From contig NZ_LR134269.1 in the NCBI RefSeq assembly GCF_900636385.1, positions 558,001 through 622,000 on the forward strand: 64,000 bases of DNA, in the 5' to 3' direction. Within the stretch, counting starts at the first letter, position 1; each line of letters starts with the position of its first letter. This document shows, one piece after another, positions 1 through 8,927 of this stretch. A model generated the notes under the pieces. That model was not told the DNA's origin and made no database searches. It saw only the letters and a program-made list of their open reading frames with translations. The DNA comes from Staphylococcus warneri. GTDB taxonomy: Bacteria > Bacillota > Bacilli > Staphylococcales > Staphylococcaceae. The position numbers and the translations under genes are program-made.

Positions 1-356
1 AACTGTTGAAAATTGTGACATATATTCAAGTGCTTGGCGTTGTGATAGTTGCTATTACACTACTAAATCATTTGAGTTTTTGGATATTAGTCATTGGTTT
101 TATTATTTTAGTTGCACCGGTTACAGCCGTTGCAAGTTTAGGTTTTTCAATTGCTATGGATGAAAGTACAAGAGGGAGAGGTAGTGCTTCTAGTTTATTA
201 GGATTGGTACAATTTCTATTAGGAGGACTTATGTCATCATTAGTTAATGTGATGGGTGAACATAATGTGATACCTTATGTGGTGATTATTAGTATGACAG
301 CAGTGATTATGATTATTTTACAAACCATTTATACGAGACTACAACGTCGATCTTAA
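1..356 (+). CDS. C-terminal part of an MFS drug transporter (Bcr/CflA type), cut by the window edge
   Basis: The reading frame is already open at the first bases and runs to a TAA at 356, so this is the 3' end of a gene that starts outside the window. About 118 residues are visible. They contain three to four hydrophobic stretches, and the segment around GRGSASSLLGLVQFLLGG resembles the late transmembrane helices of Bcr/CflA-family proton-driven drug exporters in the major facilitator superfamily. The protein ends in a short basic cytoplasmic tail (TRLQRRS). A strong hairpin terminator follows 25 bases later. Substrate cannot be inferred. Family assignment is moderately sure; the missing N-terminal half holds most diagnostic motifs. 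Confidence 0.7.
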   Translation, partial: LLKIVTYIQVLGVVIVAITLLNHLSFWILVIGFIILVAPVTAVASLGFSIAMDESTRGRGSASSLLGLVQFLLGGLMSSLVNVMGEHNVIPYVVIISMTAVIMIILQTIYTRLQRRS

Positions 357-379
357 GAATGGGTTTGATTTATAAGATA

Positions 380-426
380 AAAATAGCCAGAAAATGAGTT
401 GCTTATGCTCATTTTCTGGCTTAATT
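380..426. terminator. Bidirectional hairpin terminator
   Basis: A perfect 14-base inverted repeat (385-398 with 408-421) is flanked by an A-run upstream and T-rich sequence downstream. It sits between the convergent MFS gene and the TetR gene and can serve both. Confidence 0.85.
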
Positions 427-429
427 TAA

Positions 430-981
430 TTATCTTTGTAATTTAATTGTATTTGCTAATAAGTTTTCAGCAATTACTTCTGGAGATTCTTTGCAACCAT
501 TGCGTAACCAATAAAATATGACACCAACCTGTCCACCAATTGAATAGGTGATGAACAATGATTTATTTTGAATTGAATTTGGATAATCTTCAATCACATT
601 TTCATAAGCAACCTTTGTAGCATTAAAATATTTCATTGCTAATCCTTTATTAGGATATGTAATAAATATAGCTCGATAGAATGATTCTTTGCGCTTTATA
701 TACTTTGTAACAATTAAAAAGAATTTATATAACTTAGTTTTATCGACGCGCACACTTTCGAAATTATTATATAAAGTTTTGAGTAACTTTAAATATTTAG
801 ATAGATGATAATTTTGAATTTGTTCCAATAAATCATATTTATCTTTATAATTATCATAAAAAGTAGAGCGGTTAACGCCACTATATGCACAAATCATTTT
901 AATCGTAATTTCATCGAATGGATATTCATCTAATAAATTTATCATACTTTGAATAATTTTAAATTTAGCTCTTCGTTTCAT
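430..981 (-). CDS. TetR/AcrR-family transcriptional regulator of the adjacent efflux operon
   Basis: A 183-residue protein with an N-terminal TetR-type helix-turn-helix: about residues 15-45 contain the typical pattern ITIKMICAYSGVNRSTFYDNYKDK followed by a ligand-binding helical C-terminal domain with a TetR_C-like stretch. It is divergent from the EmrA/EmrB-like operon, with an inverted repeat in the shared promoter region, so local repression of the pump is the natural inference. TetR regulators usually release DNA on binding a pump substrate; the ligand is unknown here. The length is normal for the family. Confidence 0.85.
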   Translation of the reverse strand: MKRRAKFKIIQSMINLLDEYPFDEITIKMICAYSGVNRSTFYDNYKDKYDLLEQIQNYHLSKYLKLLKTLYNNFESVRVDKTKLYKFFLIVTKYIKRKESFYRAIFITYPNKGLAMKYFNATKVAYENVIEDYPNSIQNKSLFITYSIGGQVGVIFYWLRNGCKESPEVIAENLLANTIKLQR

Positions 982-1004
982 AAGCAGTCACCTTAGTCAT
1001 CAAT

Positions 1005-1058
1005 CCGACACATTTTTTTAAAGTGTCGGTGTTTTTTTTATCTACATGTATCTATAAT
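1005..1058 (+). promoter_or_regulatory. Divergent promoter region with TetR operator candidate
   Basis: A perfect inverted repeat CCGACAC-N11-GTGTCGG spans 1005-1029, and a consensus -10 element TATAAT lies at 1053-1058 ahead of the emrA-like gene. The repeat overlaps or abuts the expected -35 region and also lies 24 bases upstream of the tetR start codon, so one bound repressor could block both directions. A T-run follows the repeat, so it could alternatively form an RNA hairpin; the operator reading fits the context better. Confidence 0.6.
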
Positions 1059-1098
1059 AGATAAAGTGAATTTTAAAAGCAAATAGGAGGATATATTC

Positions 1099-1746
1099 AT
1101 GAAGAAAATGGTATTAATTAATATCATTACTATCATTGTGTTAATTGTTATCGGAGTAGTAGGTTTCTACTTCTGGAACAATGCAACGAGCTATGTTAGT
1201 ACTGATAACGCCAAAGTAGATGGCGATCAAATGAAAATAGCAAGTCCAGCTTCAGGTGAAATTAAATCACTTGACGTTAAGCAAGGTGAGAAACTTAAAA
1301 AAGGCGATAAAGTAGCTGAAGTAGCAGCTCAAGGCGAAGGTGGTCAATCTAAAGAGATGAGCATCAAAATGCCTAAAGATGGCACAATCGTTAAAACAGA
1401 TGGTATGGAAGGTTCAATGGCTCAAGCTGGGAACCCAATCGCTTATGCGTACAATTTAGATGATCTATATATTACTGCTAACGTTGATGAAAAAGACGTT
1501 GCTGATATTGAAAAAGGTAATGACGTTGATGTTGATATCGACGGACAAAAAGCAACTGTAAGTGGTAAAGTCGATCAAATCGGTGATGCTACAGCAGCTA
1601 GCTTCTCATTAATGCCTTCATCTAATAGTGATGGTAACTACACTAAAGTATCACAAGTTGTACCAGTTAGAATTTCTCTAGATTCTGAACCATCTAAAAA
1701 TGTTGTTCCAGGTATGAACGCTGAAGTCAAAATTCATAAAAATTAA
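1099..1746 (+). CDS. EmrA/HlyD-family membrane-fusion subunit of a multidrug efflux pump
   Basis: A 215-residue protein with one N-terminal membrane anchor (about residues 5-25) followed by the hallmark start of HlyD/EmrA adaptors, SYVSTDNAKVDGD, and a lipoyl-like half motif (SPASGEIKSLDVKQGEKLKKGDKVAEV). The family links an inner-membrane MFS exporter to the cell exterior; in Gram-positives it acts as an extracytoplasmic partner. At 215 residues it is short compared with proteobacterial EmrA because the coiled-coil hairpin is missing, which is usual in Firmicutes. An AGGAGG site lies eight bases before the ATG. It is followed 12 bases later by the EmrB-like gene, so the two form an operon under the divergent TetR protein. 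Confidence 0.85.
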   Translation: MKKMVLINIITIIVLIVIGVVGFYFWNNATSYVSTDNAKVDGDQMKIASPASGEIKSLDVKQGEKLKKGDKVAEVAAQGEGGQSKEMSIKMPKDGTIVKTDGMEGSMAQAGNPIAYAYNLDDLYITANVDEKDVADIEKGNDVDVDIDGQKATVSGKVDQIGDATAASFSLMPSSNSDGNYTKVSQVVPVRISLDSEPSKNVVPGMNAEVKIHKN

Positions 1747-1758
1747 GGGGGTCATTAA

Positions 1759-3726
1759 ATGACAACGACCTTCATTATTGTTTATATTTTAATCGCGCTC
1801 ATACTTCTTGGTTTGATTAATTTCTTCGTTTCTAAAGGTAAGAAAAAAACGAAAAACCAAAAAGTGGAACAACGCTCAACAAAAGGTTCTGAGAGTCAAT
1901 CATATCAATCTAAATTTAAAGCAAGTGATTTAGAAAAATCTGAGTCACAAACATCATCTCCAAACGATTTTAGTTCTACTTCTAATCACATTGAAGATGA
2001 TAAAAGAAAACATCATTTCGAATCTATGAATGAATCGGATGATTCAACAAAGAATGAACATGGGACGTTACGTCGTTCTGAAGACACTTCTCATAAATCA
2101 GATGAGGATAGCGGAGTTGACGAAGTTCATAAACCAATCAACCCTAACTCAGAAGAGGCTAGAGTTAATGAGAAGATTAAAAATCAACAATCTGATTTTA
2201 TCTTCGGTAAAGGTATCACAAGAGGTAAGATTTTAGCGGCAATGTTATTTGGTATGTTTATCGCTATTTTAAACCAAACGTTATTAAATGTTGCCTTACC
2301 TAAAATTAATACTGAATTTAATATTTCTGCATCAACTGGTCAGTGGTTAATGACAGGATTTATGTTAGTTAACGGTATTTTAATACCAATAAGTGCCTTC
2401 CTATTTAATAAATATTCTTATAGAAAGTTATTTATAATAGGTTTAGTACTCTTTACAATCGGTTCATTAATCTGTGCGATTTCAATGAACTTCCCAGTGA
2501 TGATGTCTGGACGTATTTTACAAGCTATCGGTGCTGGTATCTTAATGCCATTAGGTTCTAATGTTATTGTTACGATTTTCCCTCCAGAAAAACGTGGTGT
2601 AGCAATGGGAACAATGGGTATTGCTATGATTTTAGCACCAGCAATCGGACCAACATTATCTGGTTATATCGTTCAAAATTATGACTGGAATTTAATGTTC
2701 TATGGTATGTTCTTTATCGGACTTGTTGCAATTGCAGTTGGTTTCTTCTGGTTTAGACTTTATCAAAGAACAACGAATCCTAAAGCCGATGTACCTGGTA
2801 TTATTTACAGTACAATTGGGTTCGGCGCATTATTATATGGTTTCTCTGAAGCCGGTAATAAAAGTTGGGGTTCAACTGAAATTGTTTCAATGTTTATCAT
2901 TGGTATTATTTTCATTGCCTTATTCGTTATTAGAGAATTAAGAATGAAAGCACCAATGTTAAATTTAGAAGTTTTAAAATACCCAACATATACACTAACA
3001 ACAGTGATTAACATGATTGTTATGATGAGTTTATATGGTGGTATGATTCTTTTACCAATCTATTTACAAAATCTACGTGGTTTCTCAGCGTTGGATTCAG
3101 GTCTATTAATGCTTCCGGGTGCATTAGTAATGGGTGCCTTAGGTCCTATTGCAGGTAAATTACTTGATACAATAGGTATTAAACCATTAGCTATATTTGG
3201 TATTGGTGTCATGACATATGCAACTTGGGAATTAACTAAGCTAAATATGGATACACCATACTTATCAATCATGGGTATTTATGTCTTACGTTCATTTGGT
3301 ATGGCATTTATCATGATGCCTATCATGACTGCAGGTATGAACGCATTACCAGCACGTTTAATTTCTCATGGTAACGCATTTGTGAATACGATGAGACAAT
3401 TAGCAGGTTCAATTGGTACTGCCATTCTTGTTACTGTAATGACTACACAAACAACAAATCATGTTGCAGCATTTGGCGAAGAGTTGGATAAAACAAATCC
3501 AATGGTTCAAGACCATATGCGTGAATTAGCACAACAATTTGGTGGCGAACAAGGTGCCATGAAAGTGTTATTACAATATGTAAACAAATTAGCTTCTGTA
3601 GAAGGCATTAACGATGCATTTATCATTGCAACTATTATAAGTTTAGTAGCGCTTATTTTAAGTTTCTTCTTACAAAGTAAGAAAAAAGCAGATGTATCAG
3701 CAGCAAAATCAAGAGCAGAAGACTAA
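1759..3726 (+). CDS. EmrB/QacA-type (DHA2) MFS multidrug exporter with an extended N-terminus
   Basis: A 655-residue membrane protein. Residues about 150-640 form a 14-helix DHA2 drug:proton antiporter with the motif-C-like stretch GTMGIAMILAPAIGPTLSG (around residue 300) typical of antiporters. Ahead of this is an extra helix (residues about 4-24) and a roughly 125-residue hydrophilic, Ser/Lys/Glu-rich, low-complexity linker. The extension is in frame with a good ribosome binding site (AAGGGGGT) and the codon use looks normal, so it appears real. The usual EmrB/QacA length is 480-530 residues. It pairs with the upstream EmrA-like adaptor. Substrate unknown; lipophilic drugs or fatty acids are typical for the family. 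Confidence 0.85.
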   Translation: MTTTFIIVYILIALILLGLINFFVSKGKKKTKNQKVEQRSTKGSESQSYQSKFKASDLEKSESQTSSPNDFSSTSNHIEDDKRKHHFESMNESDDSTKNEHGTLRRSEDTSHKSDEDSGVDEVHKPINPNSEEARVNEKIKNQQSDFIFGKGITRGKILAAMLFGMFIAILNQTLLNVALPKINTEFNISASTGQWLMTGFMLVNGILIPISAFLFNKYSYRKLFIIGLVLFTIGSLICAISMNFPVMMSGRILQAIGAGILMPLGSNVIVTIFPPEKRGVAMGTMGIAMILAPAIGPTLSGYIVQNYDWNLMFYGMFFIGLVAIAVGFFWFRLYQRTTNPKADVPGIIYSTIGFGALLYGFSEAGNKSWGSTEIVSMFIIGIIFIALFVIRELRMKAPMLNLEVLKYPTYTLTTVINMIVMMSLYGGMILLPIYLQNLRGFSALDSGLLMLPGALVMGALGPIAGKLLDTIGIKPLAIFGIGVMTYATWELTKLNMDTPYLSIMGIYVLRSFGMAFIMMPIMTAGMNALPARLISHGNAFVNTMRQLAGSIGTAILVTVMTTQTTNHVAAFGEELDKTNPMVQDHMRELAQQFGGEQGAMKVLLQYVNKLASVEGINDAFIIATIISLVALILSFFLQSKKKADVSAAKSRAED

Positions 3727-3811
3727 GACAAATTGAATGAGACATGACTTAATGAATAAAAGTAATAAATAGAAGATGATAAAAATTGTGTTGTGGGGGC
3801 ATGATTTTTAT

Positions 3812-3847
3812 GGGATCGGTATCGACTTCGATATCGATCCCATTTTT
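3812..3847 (+). terminator. Rho-independent terminator of the efflux operon
   Basis: A 12-base stem (3813-3824 with 3831-3842, one G-T pair) is followed by a run of T. It lies 90 bases after the stop codon of the EmrB-like gene. Confidence 0.8.
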
Positions 3848-3850
3848 TAG

Positions 3851-3905
3851 TGGCCCTTACAAACGAAGTTTGTTAGGGCCACTTATGCCTTAGGAAAACT
3901 AAGGC
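3851..3905. repeat. Two further adjacent hairpins of unknown role
   Basis: Directly after the operon terminator come a 14-base inverted repeat (3851-3864 with 3869-3882, one mismatch, loop GAAG) and a perfect 7-base one (GCCTTAG 3887-3893 with CTAAGGC 3899-3905). The 12-mer AACGAAGTTTGT of the first loop region recurs at about 3920. Neither hairpin is followed by a T-run, so they are not obvious terminators. Confidence 0.5.
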
Positions 3906-3954
3906 GAACCGAAAAGGGAAACGAAGTTTGTTGTAGTGAATTTTCAAACCACCT

Positions 3955-4008
3955 AAAAAAGGGCCAATGAGGTTATCCTATTATAGATGACTCCATTGGC
4001 TCTTTTTA
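3955..4008 (-). terminator. Terminator of the 4010-4648 gene
   Basis: An imperfect long hairpin built from AGAGCCAATG (minus strand) and CATTGGCCCT closes with a U-run TTTTTT on the minus strand at about 3955-3960. The plus strand also has a T-run after the stem, so it may act in both directions. Confidence 0.7.
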
Positions 4009-4009
4009 A

Positions 4010-4648
4010 TTATTTAATACGAATTCTTCGGTTTCTAAAGAATAGACTAATGATTAATAAACCAATACTACAAGCTAATAAAATTAATGCATTATGAATG
4101 GCATCAGCTTCAGTCACAACTTGATCCGGTGATACAGATAAATAGTATTGTTTGAATGAATCTGCTATTTTTTCAGCTAAAGTATGAATAATATAACTAA
4201 AATACATTGTAATGACTAACATAATAGCCAAGAATAACATGTTAATAACTTTTAAAGCACTTCGATTAAAGATAATCGTTAATATAGATATAATCATGCT
4301 AATGATACATAAAGCGAAAAAGGCATAAAACACTAGTAATAAGCGATCAATTGATTGTTGTAGTTGATCTATATTACCTAGATTGATATTAATATTACCA
4401 ACTTGTGTTACAGTATCTTGGAAATTTTTAAGTTGGTGGAAATCGATAGTTTGTTTAGCAAATACAATATTAAAGATAGGTTGATTGTACATGCTATAAC
4501 CTGTAATTGCAGTTAAAACTAGTACGATGATTTGAATGATCATACTAACCCAAGAACGTTTTTTCTTGCCATATTGCTTACCACGATGCATTTGTTCATT
4601 TTGAAATGCATCATCAAATTTTTCTAATCTTCTTTGTTGATTAGTCAT
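4010..4648 (-). CDS. Multi-pass membrane protein of unknown function
   Basis: A 212-residue protein I cannot assign to a named family. It has a charged N-terminus (about 30 residues), a first helix at about residues 33-53, a predicted extracellular or periplasm-side segment of about 50 residues rich in Asn/Gln, then three helices at about 103-127, 133-153 and 188-206, ending in RNRRIRIK. A GGAGG site lies at a good distance before the ATG. It is a single-gene unit between two terminator regions. The genus-typical neighbourhood suggests it is conserved in staphylococci, but no function follows from sequence. Confidence 0.75.
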   Translation of the reverse strand: MTNQQRRLEKFDDAFQNEQMHRGKQYGKKKRSWVSMIIQIIVLVLTAITGYSMYNQPIFNIVFAKQTIDFHQLKNFQDTVTQVGNININLGNIDQLQQSIDRLLLVFYAFFALCIISMIISILTIIFNRSALKVINMLFLAIMLVITMYFSYIIHTLAEKIADSFKQYYLSVSPDQVVTEADAIHNALILLACSIGLLIISLFFRNRRIRIK

Positions 4649-4876
4649 AACGTTGCCTCCTTGAAAATAGTCATATCTTTATTTATCATTTCCAGTCTTA
4701 TTTTGTTATAATAATGAATAATCAAAGACAATAAAAATTAGACAATTTATAAAATGAAATTCATGACTAAATTAAAATATACTTTAAATTATATCCCTTT
4801 TTAAGTTACGAATGTAGGTTTTTAATCAAATTGTTTTTTAATTTTAAAAATTGCAAAGAGGTAGGTTTAGTTATTT

Positions 4877-5779
4877 ATGAAGAATCGATTTATGAACCGA
4901 GTGGTAAACAAGTATATTCTACACAATCGTTCAATATTTTTCGACAATGATGAAGCAGTGGATAAGTTTTTTGAAAAAAGACAAGTTGAAAATGAGAAAA
5001 AACATAAGCAACCCTCTACATTAAATGTTAAAGCGAATTTAGATAAACTTATGTTAGGGGACATGCAAGTATTTCGATTTAACTTTAGACATGAGTCAAA
5101 AAGAAAAATATTGTATTTACATGGTGGCTATAATACATTACAACCCTCACCATTTCATTGGAGATTTATTGATAAATTAACACTTTCAACAATACATGAA
5201 GTTGTATTACCTATTTATCCTAAAGCGCCAGATTATCATATTGAAGATACGGAAAAAGCAGTAAGAGATGTATATCATCAACTTGTGGATGAAGTAGGAG
5301 CTGAACATATAATTGTGATGGGTGATGGATCTGGTGGTGCATTGGCATTGAATTTAGTTCAATCGCTCATTGAAAATAATGAACAAGTACCACGCCAATT
5401 ATATTTAATCTCGCCATTATTAGATGCTACATTATCTAATAAAGACATCACAGATGAACTCTTAGGGAAAGATATCCTAATTAGTCGTTTCGGGGTCAAT
5501 GAGATTATGAAACGTTGGGCGGACAATGTATCACTCACCGATAAACGTGTGTCTCCAATATATGGTCCTATAGAAGGCTTACCACCAGTTTATATGATCG
5601 GTGGAGGAAGAGAAATTATCAATCCAGATATGCATTTATTTAAAGAAAAACTAGAAATGATGGGACAAGAAATTACGTTCTATGAATATCCAAGAATGGT
5701 TCATGATTTTCCACTGTATCCAATACGAGAATCACATAAAGTGATTAAACAAATTACCAAAGCACTTAAAAATAATTAA
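4877..5779 (+). CDS. Alpha/beta hydrolase of the HSL/acetyl-esterase type
   Basis: A 300-residue cytoplasmic protein with the oxyanion-hole motif HGGY (residues 82-85) and the nucleophile elbow GDGSGG with Ser152, both diagnostic of the hormone-sensitive-lipase group of alpha/beta hydrolases. The catalytic acid is probably the Asp in INPD and the His is in PRMVHDFPLYP near residue 280. The family hydrolyses short-chain esters; the natural substrate is unknown. It is monocistronic, with a hairpin terminator at 5789-5825 shared with the convergent downstream gene. Confidence 0.85.
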   Translation: MKNRFMNRVVNKYILHNRSIFFDNDEAVDKFFEKRQVENEKKHKQPSTLNVKANLDKLMLGDMQVFRFNFRHESKRKILYLHGGYNTLQPSPFHWRFIDKLTLSTIHEVVLPIYPKAPDYHIEDTEKAVRDVYHQLVDEVGAEHIIVMGDGSGGALALNLVQSLIENNEQVPRQLYLISPLLDATLSNKDITDELLGKDILISRFGVNEIMKRWADNVSLTDKRVSPIYGPIEGLPPVYMIGGGREIINPDMHLFKEKLEMMGQEITFYEYPRMVHDFPLYPIRESHKVIKQITKALKNN

Positions 5780-5788
5780 AATGACAAA

Positions 5789-5825
5789 AACGATGAGCAA
5801 CAAATGGCGTTGTTCATCGTTTTTG
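5789..5825. terminator. Bidirectional hairpin terminator
   Basis: ACGATGAGCAAC pairs with GTTGTTCATCGT and is followed by TTTTTG; A-rich sequence on the other side lets it serve the convergent gene at 5827-6225. Confidence 0.8.
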
Positions 5826-5826
5826 T

Positions 5827-6225
5827 TTATTCCATAATAGAATTGATATGTTTAATAATGAAATTTTGTCCTTTTGAAAAGTAAAGATCAGCTATAGTTT
5901 CTTCAAAGTGACTCGGAATATCAGTCAAATTACTAAATGAAAAGACTTTTTCAATATTGTCATTTCTTATACGACTAGCTAATTGATTATAGTGTTCAAG
6001 GAATTGTTCATCAATATCATATGTTTCAAGTAGTTGATTCATTTCATCTATGGCTTGCTTTTGTCCTTGTATATAACTCATGCGTGTCGCACGTTTGAAT
6101 AACTTAGAAGCAGGACCATTGATAGTTAGCGCTTTTTGTTCATTTAAATCACTTAATCCTACTTTGACATCATCATATAAATCTAGTAATTCGTTTTGAA
6201 TGGTATAGCGGATAGATTCACTCAT
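5827..6225 (-). CDS. Small cytoplasmic protein of unknown function, coupled to the thioesterase
   Basis: A 132-residue, mainly helical and charged protein without membrane segments or recognised motifs. Its start codon overlaps the stop of the upstream hotdog thioesterase by four bases (ATGA), so the pair is translationally coupled and probably functions together. The helical pattern is compatible with an adaptor or dimeric bundle, but that is only inference. Confidence 0.75.
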   Translation of the reverse strand: MSESIRYTIQNELLDLYDDVKVGLSDLNEQKALTINGPASKLFKRATRMSYIQGQKQAIDEMNQLLETYDIDEQFLEHYNQLASRIRNDNIEKVFSFSNLTDIPSHFEETIADLYFSKGQNFIIKHINSIME

Positions 6226-6707
6226 GATTGATCCCCCTTATGAGGAATACCAATACGATGTCCTAATTGCTTAGGCCATTCGATTGTTTGTTGTTCTTGT
6301 TGAGCATAGCGCTCGATTTGTTGATAATAATCTTCAGGAAATGCAGCAGAGCGACGTTTATTTTGGTCGATTCCCATCATCATGACTTCATTGGTTGCAG
6401 CAATTTCACCATCTTGACGAACCATTCTTAAAAAGAAATGAACGCGTTTATAATCGTAATCATAAACATATAACTCAACATGATATTGTTCATTTAAAGT
6501 TAGTTCTGATAAAAAACTAGTATGTTCTTCAATTGTGAATGTTGTGTATTCATATTGTGCACGTTCATCTAAAGAAAGACCGTGACTATAATTAAAATCA
6601 TCAATGACATCACTAAAAATGATATTATAATATGCATCATGCATATGATTATTGTGATCGATAAAATCTTCTGTCACTGTTTTACTTACAGTAAATGTTT
6701 GAGACAT
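6222..6707 (-). CDS. Hotdog-fold acyl-CoA thioesterase (4-HBT family)
   Basis: A 161-residue protein with the single-hotdog N-terminal pattern DHNNHMHDAYYNIIFSD (residues about 17-33), which corresponds to the D-x-x-x-H-x-N region of 4-hydroxybenzoyl-CoA-type thioesterases, followed by beta strands with FTIEEHTSFLSEL. Such enzymes hydrolyse acyl-CoA thioesters in the cytoplasm. Some homologues act on betainyl-CoA in carnitine breakdown, but no carnitine genes are nearby. First gene of a two-gene operon with the 132-residue protein. Confidence 0.8.
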   Translation of the reverse strand: MSQTFTVSKTVTEDFIDHNNHMHDAYYNIIFSDVIDDFNYSHGLSLDERAQYEYTTFTIEEHTSFLSELTLNEQYHVELYVYDYDYKRVHFFLRMVRQDGEIAATNEVMMMGIDQNKRRSAAFPEDYYQQIERYAQQEQQTIEWPKQLGHRIGIPHKGDQS

Positions 6708-6822
6708 GACTATTACTCCTTTATTGTTTGCTTGATACTTATTTTACTAAATTAAATTAAGACATACACGTAATTCAATTCATGATAAAATAAAAAAGAA
6801 TTGCTTATCAGGGGGTAAAGAG

Positions 6823-7770
6823 ATGACGATGACCATTCGATACCAAACCGCTTCCCAACCATTAACAGAGGTGAGTCGCATAGAAGATGTTCCGAGTGAA
6901 GCGACCATTGTTTGGTATGACTTTGAAGATGCAACAGAGAAAGAAAATGAATTTTTAAGAAATCATTTTGACTTTAACTATTTAGAAATCGATGATGCGA
7001 TTAATGGCATTCCTCGAGCGAAATATAAAGCTTATGATGACTATCAATATATTGTGTTTCACAGTATATTAACACATGATTATGCAGCTATTGCGTTAAA
7101 TGTATTCTTGCAAGGTAATACATTGGTAACATATCATCATAAACGTTTTGAATCACTTAAAAAAGTAGTTCAAGATAATCAAAGACATCATGTTTCCGAT
7201 TTGGACTGTGCGGATATAGTGATACATATATTAGACAGCATGGTAGATAAATATTTTAATTTTGTTTATGACATTGAAGATAAGGTATATACATTTGAGG
7301 ACAGACATGTAGATGATCGCTATAGTAAAAGCGTGATGGATAATGTATTCCAACTACGTTCTGATCTAATTAAGATAAAGCGAGTATTATTTCCAATGCA
7401 AGAATTGGTTGATACCATTAAAAGTGAAGGTAAGTTAATTATCGATACAAAGCATTCTATGTACATACAACATATTGATGACCATTTAATTAAACAACGT
7501 AATGTGATTCGTACATCCCAAGAAATGACAAATGAAATACGTGAAAATTACGAATCCTATACTTCATTTAGAATGAATAATATTATGCAAATTTTAACAT
7601 TAGTATCTGTAATATTTTCACCATTAACTTTTATTGCAGGTATCTACGGCATGAACTTTGCGTATATGCCAGAATTAAATTGGCATTATGGCTACTTTAT
7701 TTGCCTATTTGTCATGCTAATCATCTCAATTATTTTAATTATCTTCTTCAAAAGAAAAAAATGGTTTTAA
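6823..7770 (+). CDS. CorA-family divalent cation transporter
   Basis: A 315-residue protein with a large N-terminal cytoplasmic domain and two C-terminal transmembrane helices. The signature IAGIYGMNFAYMPE, containing the essential YGMN loop motif, ends the first helix near residue 280; the second helix is followed by the basic tail KRKKWF. CorA proteins form pentameric Mg2+/Co2+/Ni2+ channels. The start could be the ATG at 6823 or at 6829; GGGGGT lies upstream of both. It is followed 45 bases later by fni; no terminator is visible between, so read-through is possible. Confidence 0.88.
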   Translation: MTMTIRYQTASQPLTEVSRIEDVPSEATIVWYDFEDATEKENEFLRNHFDFNYLEIDDAINGIPRAKYKAYDDYQYIVFHSILTHDYAAIALNVFLQGNTLVTYHHKRFESLKKVVQDNQRHHVSDLDCADIVIHILDSMVDKYFNFVYDIEDKVYTFEDRHVDDRYSKSVMDNVFQLRSDLIKIKRVLFPMQELVDTIKSEGKLIIDTKHSMYIQHIDDHLIKQRNVIRTSQEMTNEIRENYESYTSFRMNNIMQILTLVSVIFSPLTFIAGIYGMNFAYMPELNWHYGYFICLFVMLIISIILIIFFKRKKWF

Positions 7771-7815
7771 ACCTTGTAATTATAAAATGAATCATTTGGA
7801 AAAGGCGGTATAGTA

Positions 7816-8865
7816 ATGAGTGACTTTCAGAGAGAGCAAAGAAAAAATGAACATGTTGAAATAGCGATGGCGCAACATGATACTACATTATCTGATTTTG
7901 ATAAAGTGAGGTTTGTTCATCATTCGATTCCAAATATTGATGTGGATGATGTAGATTTAACGACAAAGACATCCGATTTTAATTTGAAATACCCAGTTTA
8001 TATTAATGCCATGACTGGTGGTAGTGAATGGACAAAACAAATTAATGAAAAATTAGCGATTGTTGCACGTGAAACGGGTCTTGCAATGGCTGTGGGCTCC
8101 ACACATGCTGCATTACGAAATCCTAAAATGGCAGAATCATTTACGATTGTTCGAGAAACGAATCCAGACGGTGTTATCTTTAGTAATGTGGGTGCTGACG
8201 TACCCGTAGACAAAGCAGTTAAAGCTGTTGAACTATTAGATGCACAGGCGCTACAGATTCATGTTAATTCACCTCAAGAATTAGTTATGCCTGAAGGTAA
8301 TCGAGAGTTTGCTAATTGGATGGAAAATATCGAAGCAATTGTTAATGCAGTAGATGTACCTGTGATTGTGAAAGAAGTAGGATTTGGTATGAGCAAAGAG
8401 ACATATAAATCACTACTTAATGTAGGCGTTACTTATGTCGATGTCAGCGGACGTGGTGGTACGAATTTCGTAGATATTGAAAATGAGAGACGTTCAAATA
8501 AAGATATGGACTATTTATCTAATTGGGGACAATCAACAGTTGAATCACTATTAGAAAGTTCTGATTTTCAAGATAAACTAAATGTCTTTGCAAGTGGAGG
8601 TTTACGTACCCCATTAGATGCTGTGAAATGTTTAGCGCTAGGTGCGAAAGCAGTAGGTATGTCACGTCCGTTCTTAAATCAAGTTGAGCAGGCCGGTATA
8701 ACACAAACGATTGAATACGTTGAATCATTTTTAGATCATATGAAGAAAATAATGACAATGCTAGATGCTAAAGATATCAATGAATTAACCCATAAAGATA
8801 TGATATTTAATACTGAATTGTTATCTTGGATTGAGCAACGTGGTTTAGATATCCAAAGAGGTTAA
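7816..8865 (+). CDS. fni: Type 2 isopentenyl-diphosphate delta-isomerase
   Basis: A 349-residue FMN-dependent TIM-barrel enzyme that interconverts isopentenyl and dimethylallyl diphosphate in the mevalonate route to polyprenyls. Characteristic stretches are INAMTGGS near the N-terminus, the flavin-binding region [25 protein letters not shown] and [11 protein letters not shown] in the phosphate-binding loops. Length equals that of other staphylococcal Fni proteins. Staphylococci rely on the mevalonate pathway, so the gene is expected to be essential or nearly so. A perfect hairpin terminator follows. Confidence 0.97.
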   Translation: MSDFQREQRKNEHVEIAMAQHDTTLSDFDKVRFVHHSIPNIDVDDVDLTTKTSDFNLKYPVYINAMTGGSEWTKQINEKLAIVARETGLAMAVGSTHAALRNPKMAESFTIVRETNPDGVIFSNVGADVPVDKAVKAVELLDAQALQIHVNSPQELVMPEGNREFANWMENIEAIVNAVDVPVIVKEVGFGMSKETYKSLLNVGVTYVDVSGRGGTNFVDIENERRSNKDMDYLSNWGQSTVESLLESSDFQDKLNVFASGGLRTPLDAVKCLALGAKAVGMSRPFLNQVEQAGITQTIEYVESFLDHMKKIMTMLDAKDINELTHKDMIFNTELLSWIEQRGLDIQRG

Positions 8866-8882
8866 CTGAATCAAATTAAATA

Positions 8883-8922
8883 AGCCCGTACGTAAGACAT
8901 GAGCATGTATTACGTACGGGTA
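8883..8922. terminator. Hairpin terminator between fni and gltS
   Basis: A perfect 11-base stem (CCCGTACGTAA 8885-8895 with 8910-8920) followed by a T-rich stretch; it lies between the two convergent genes. Confidence 0.8.
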
Positions 8923-8927
8923 TTTTA

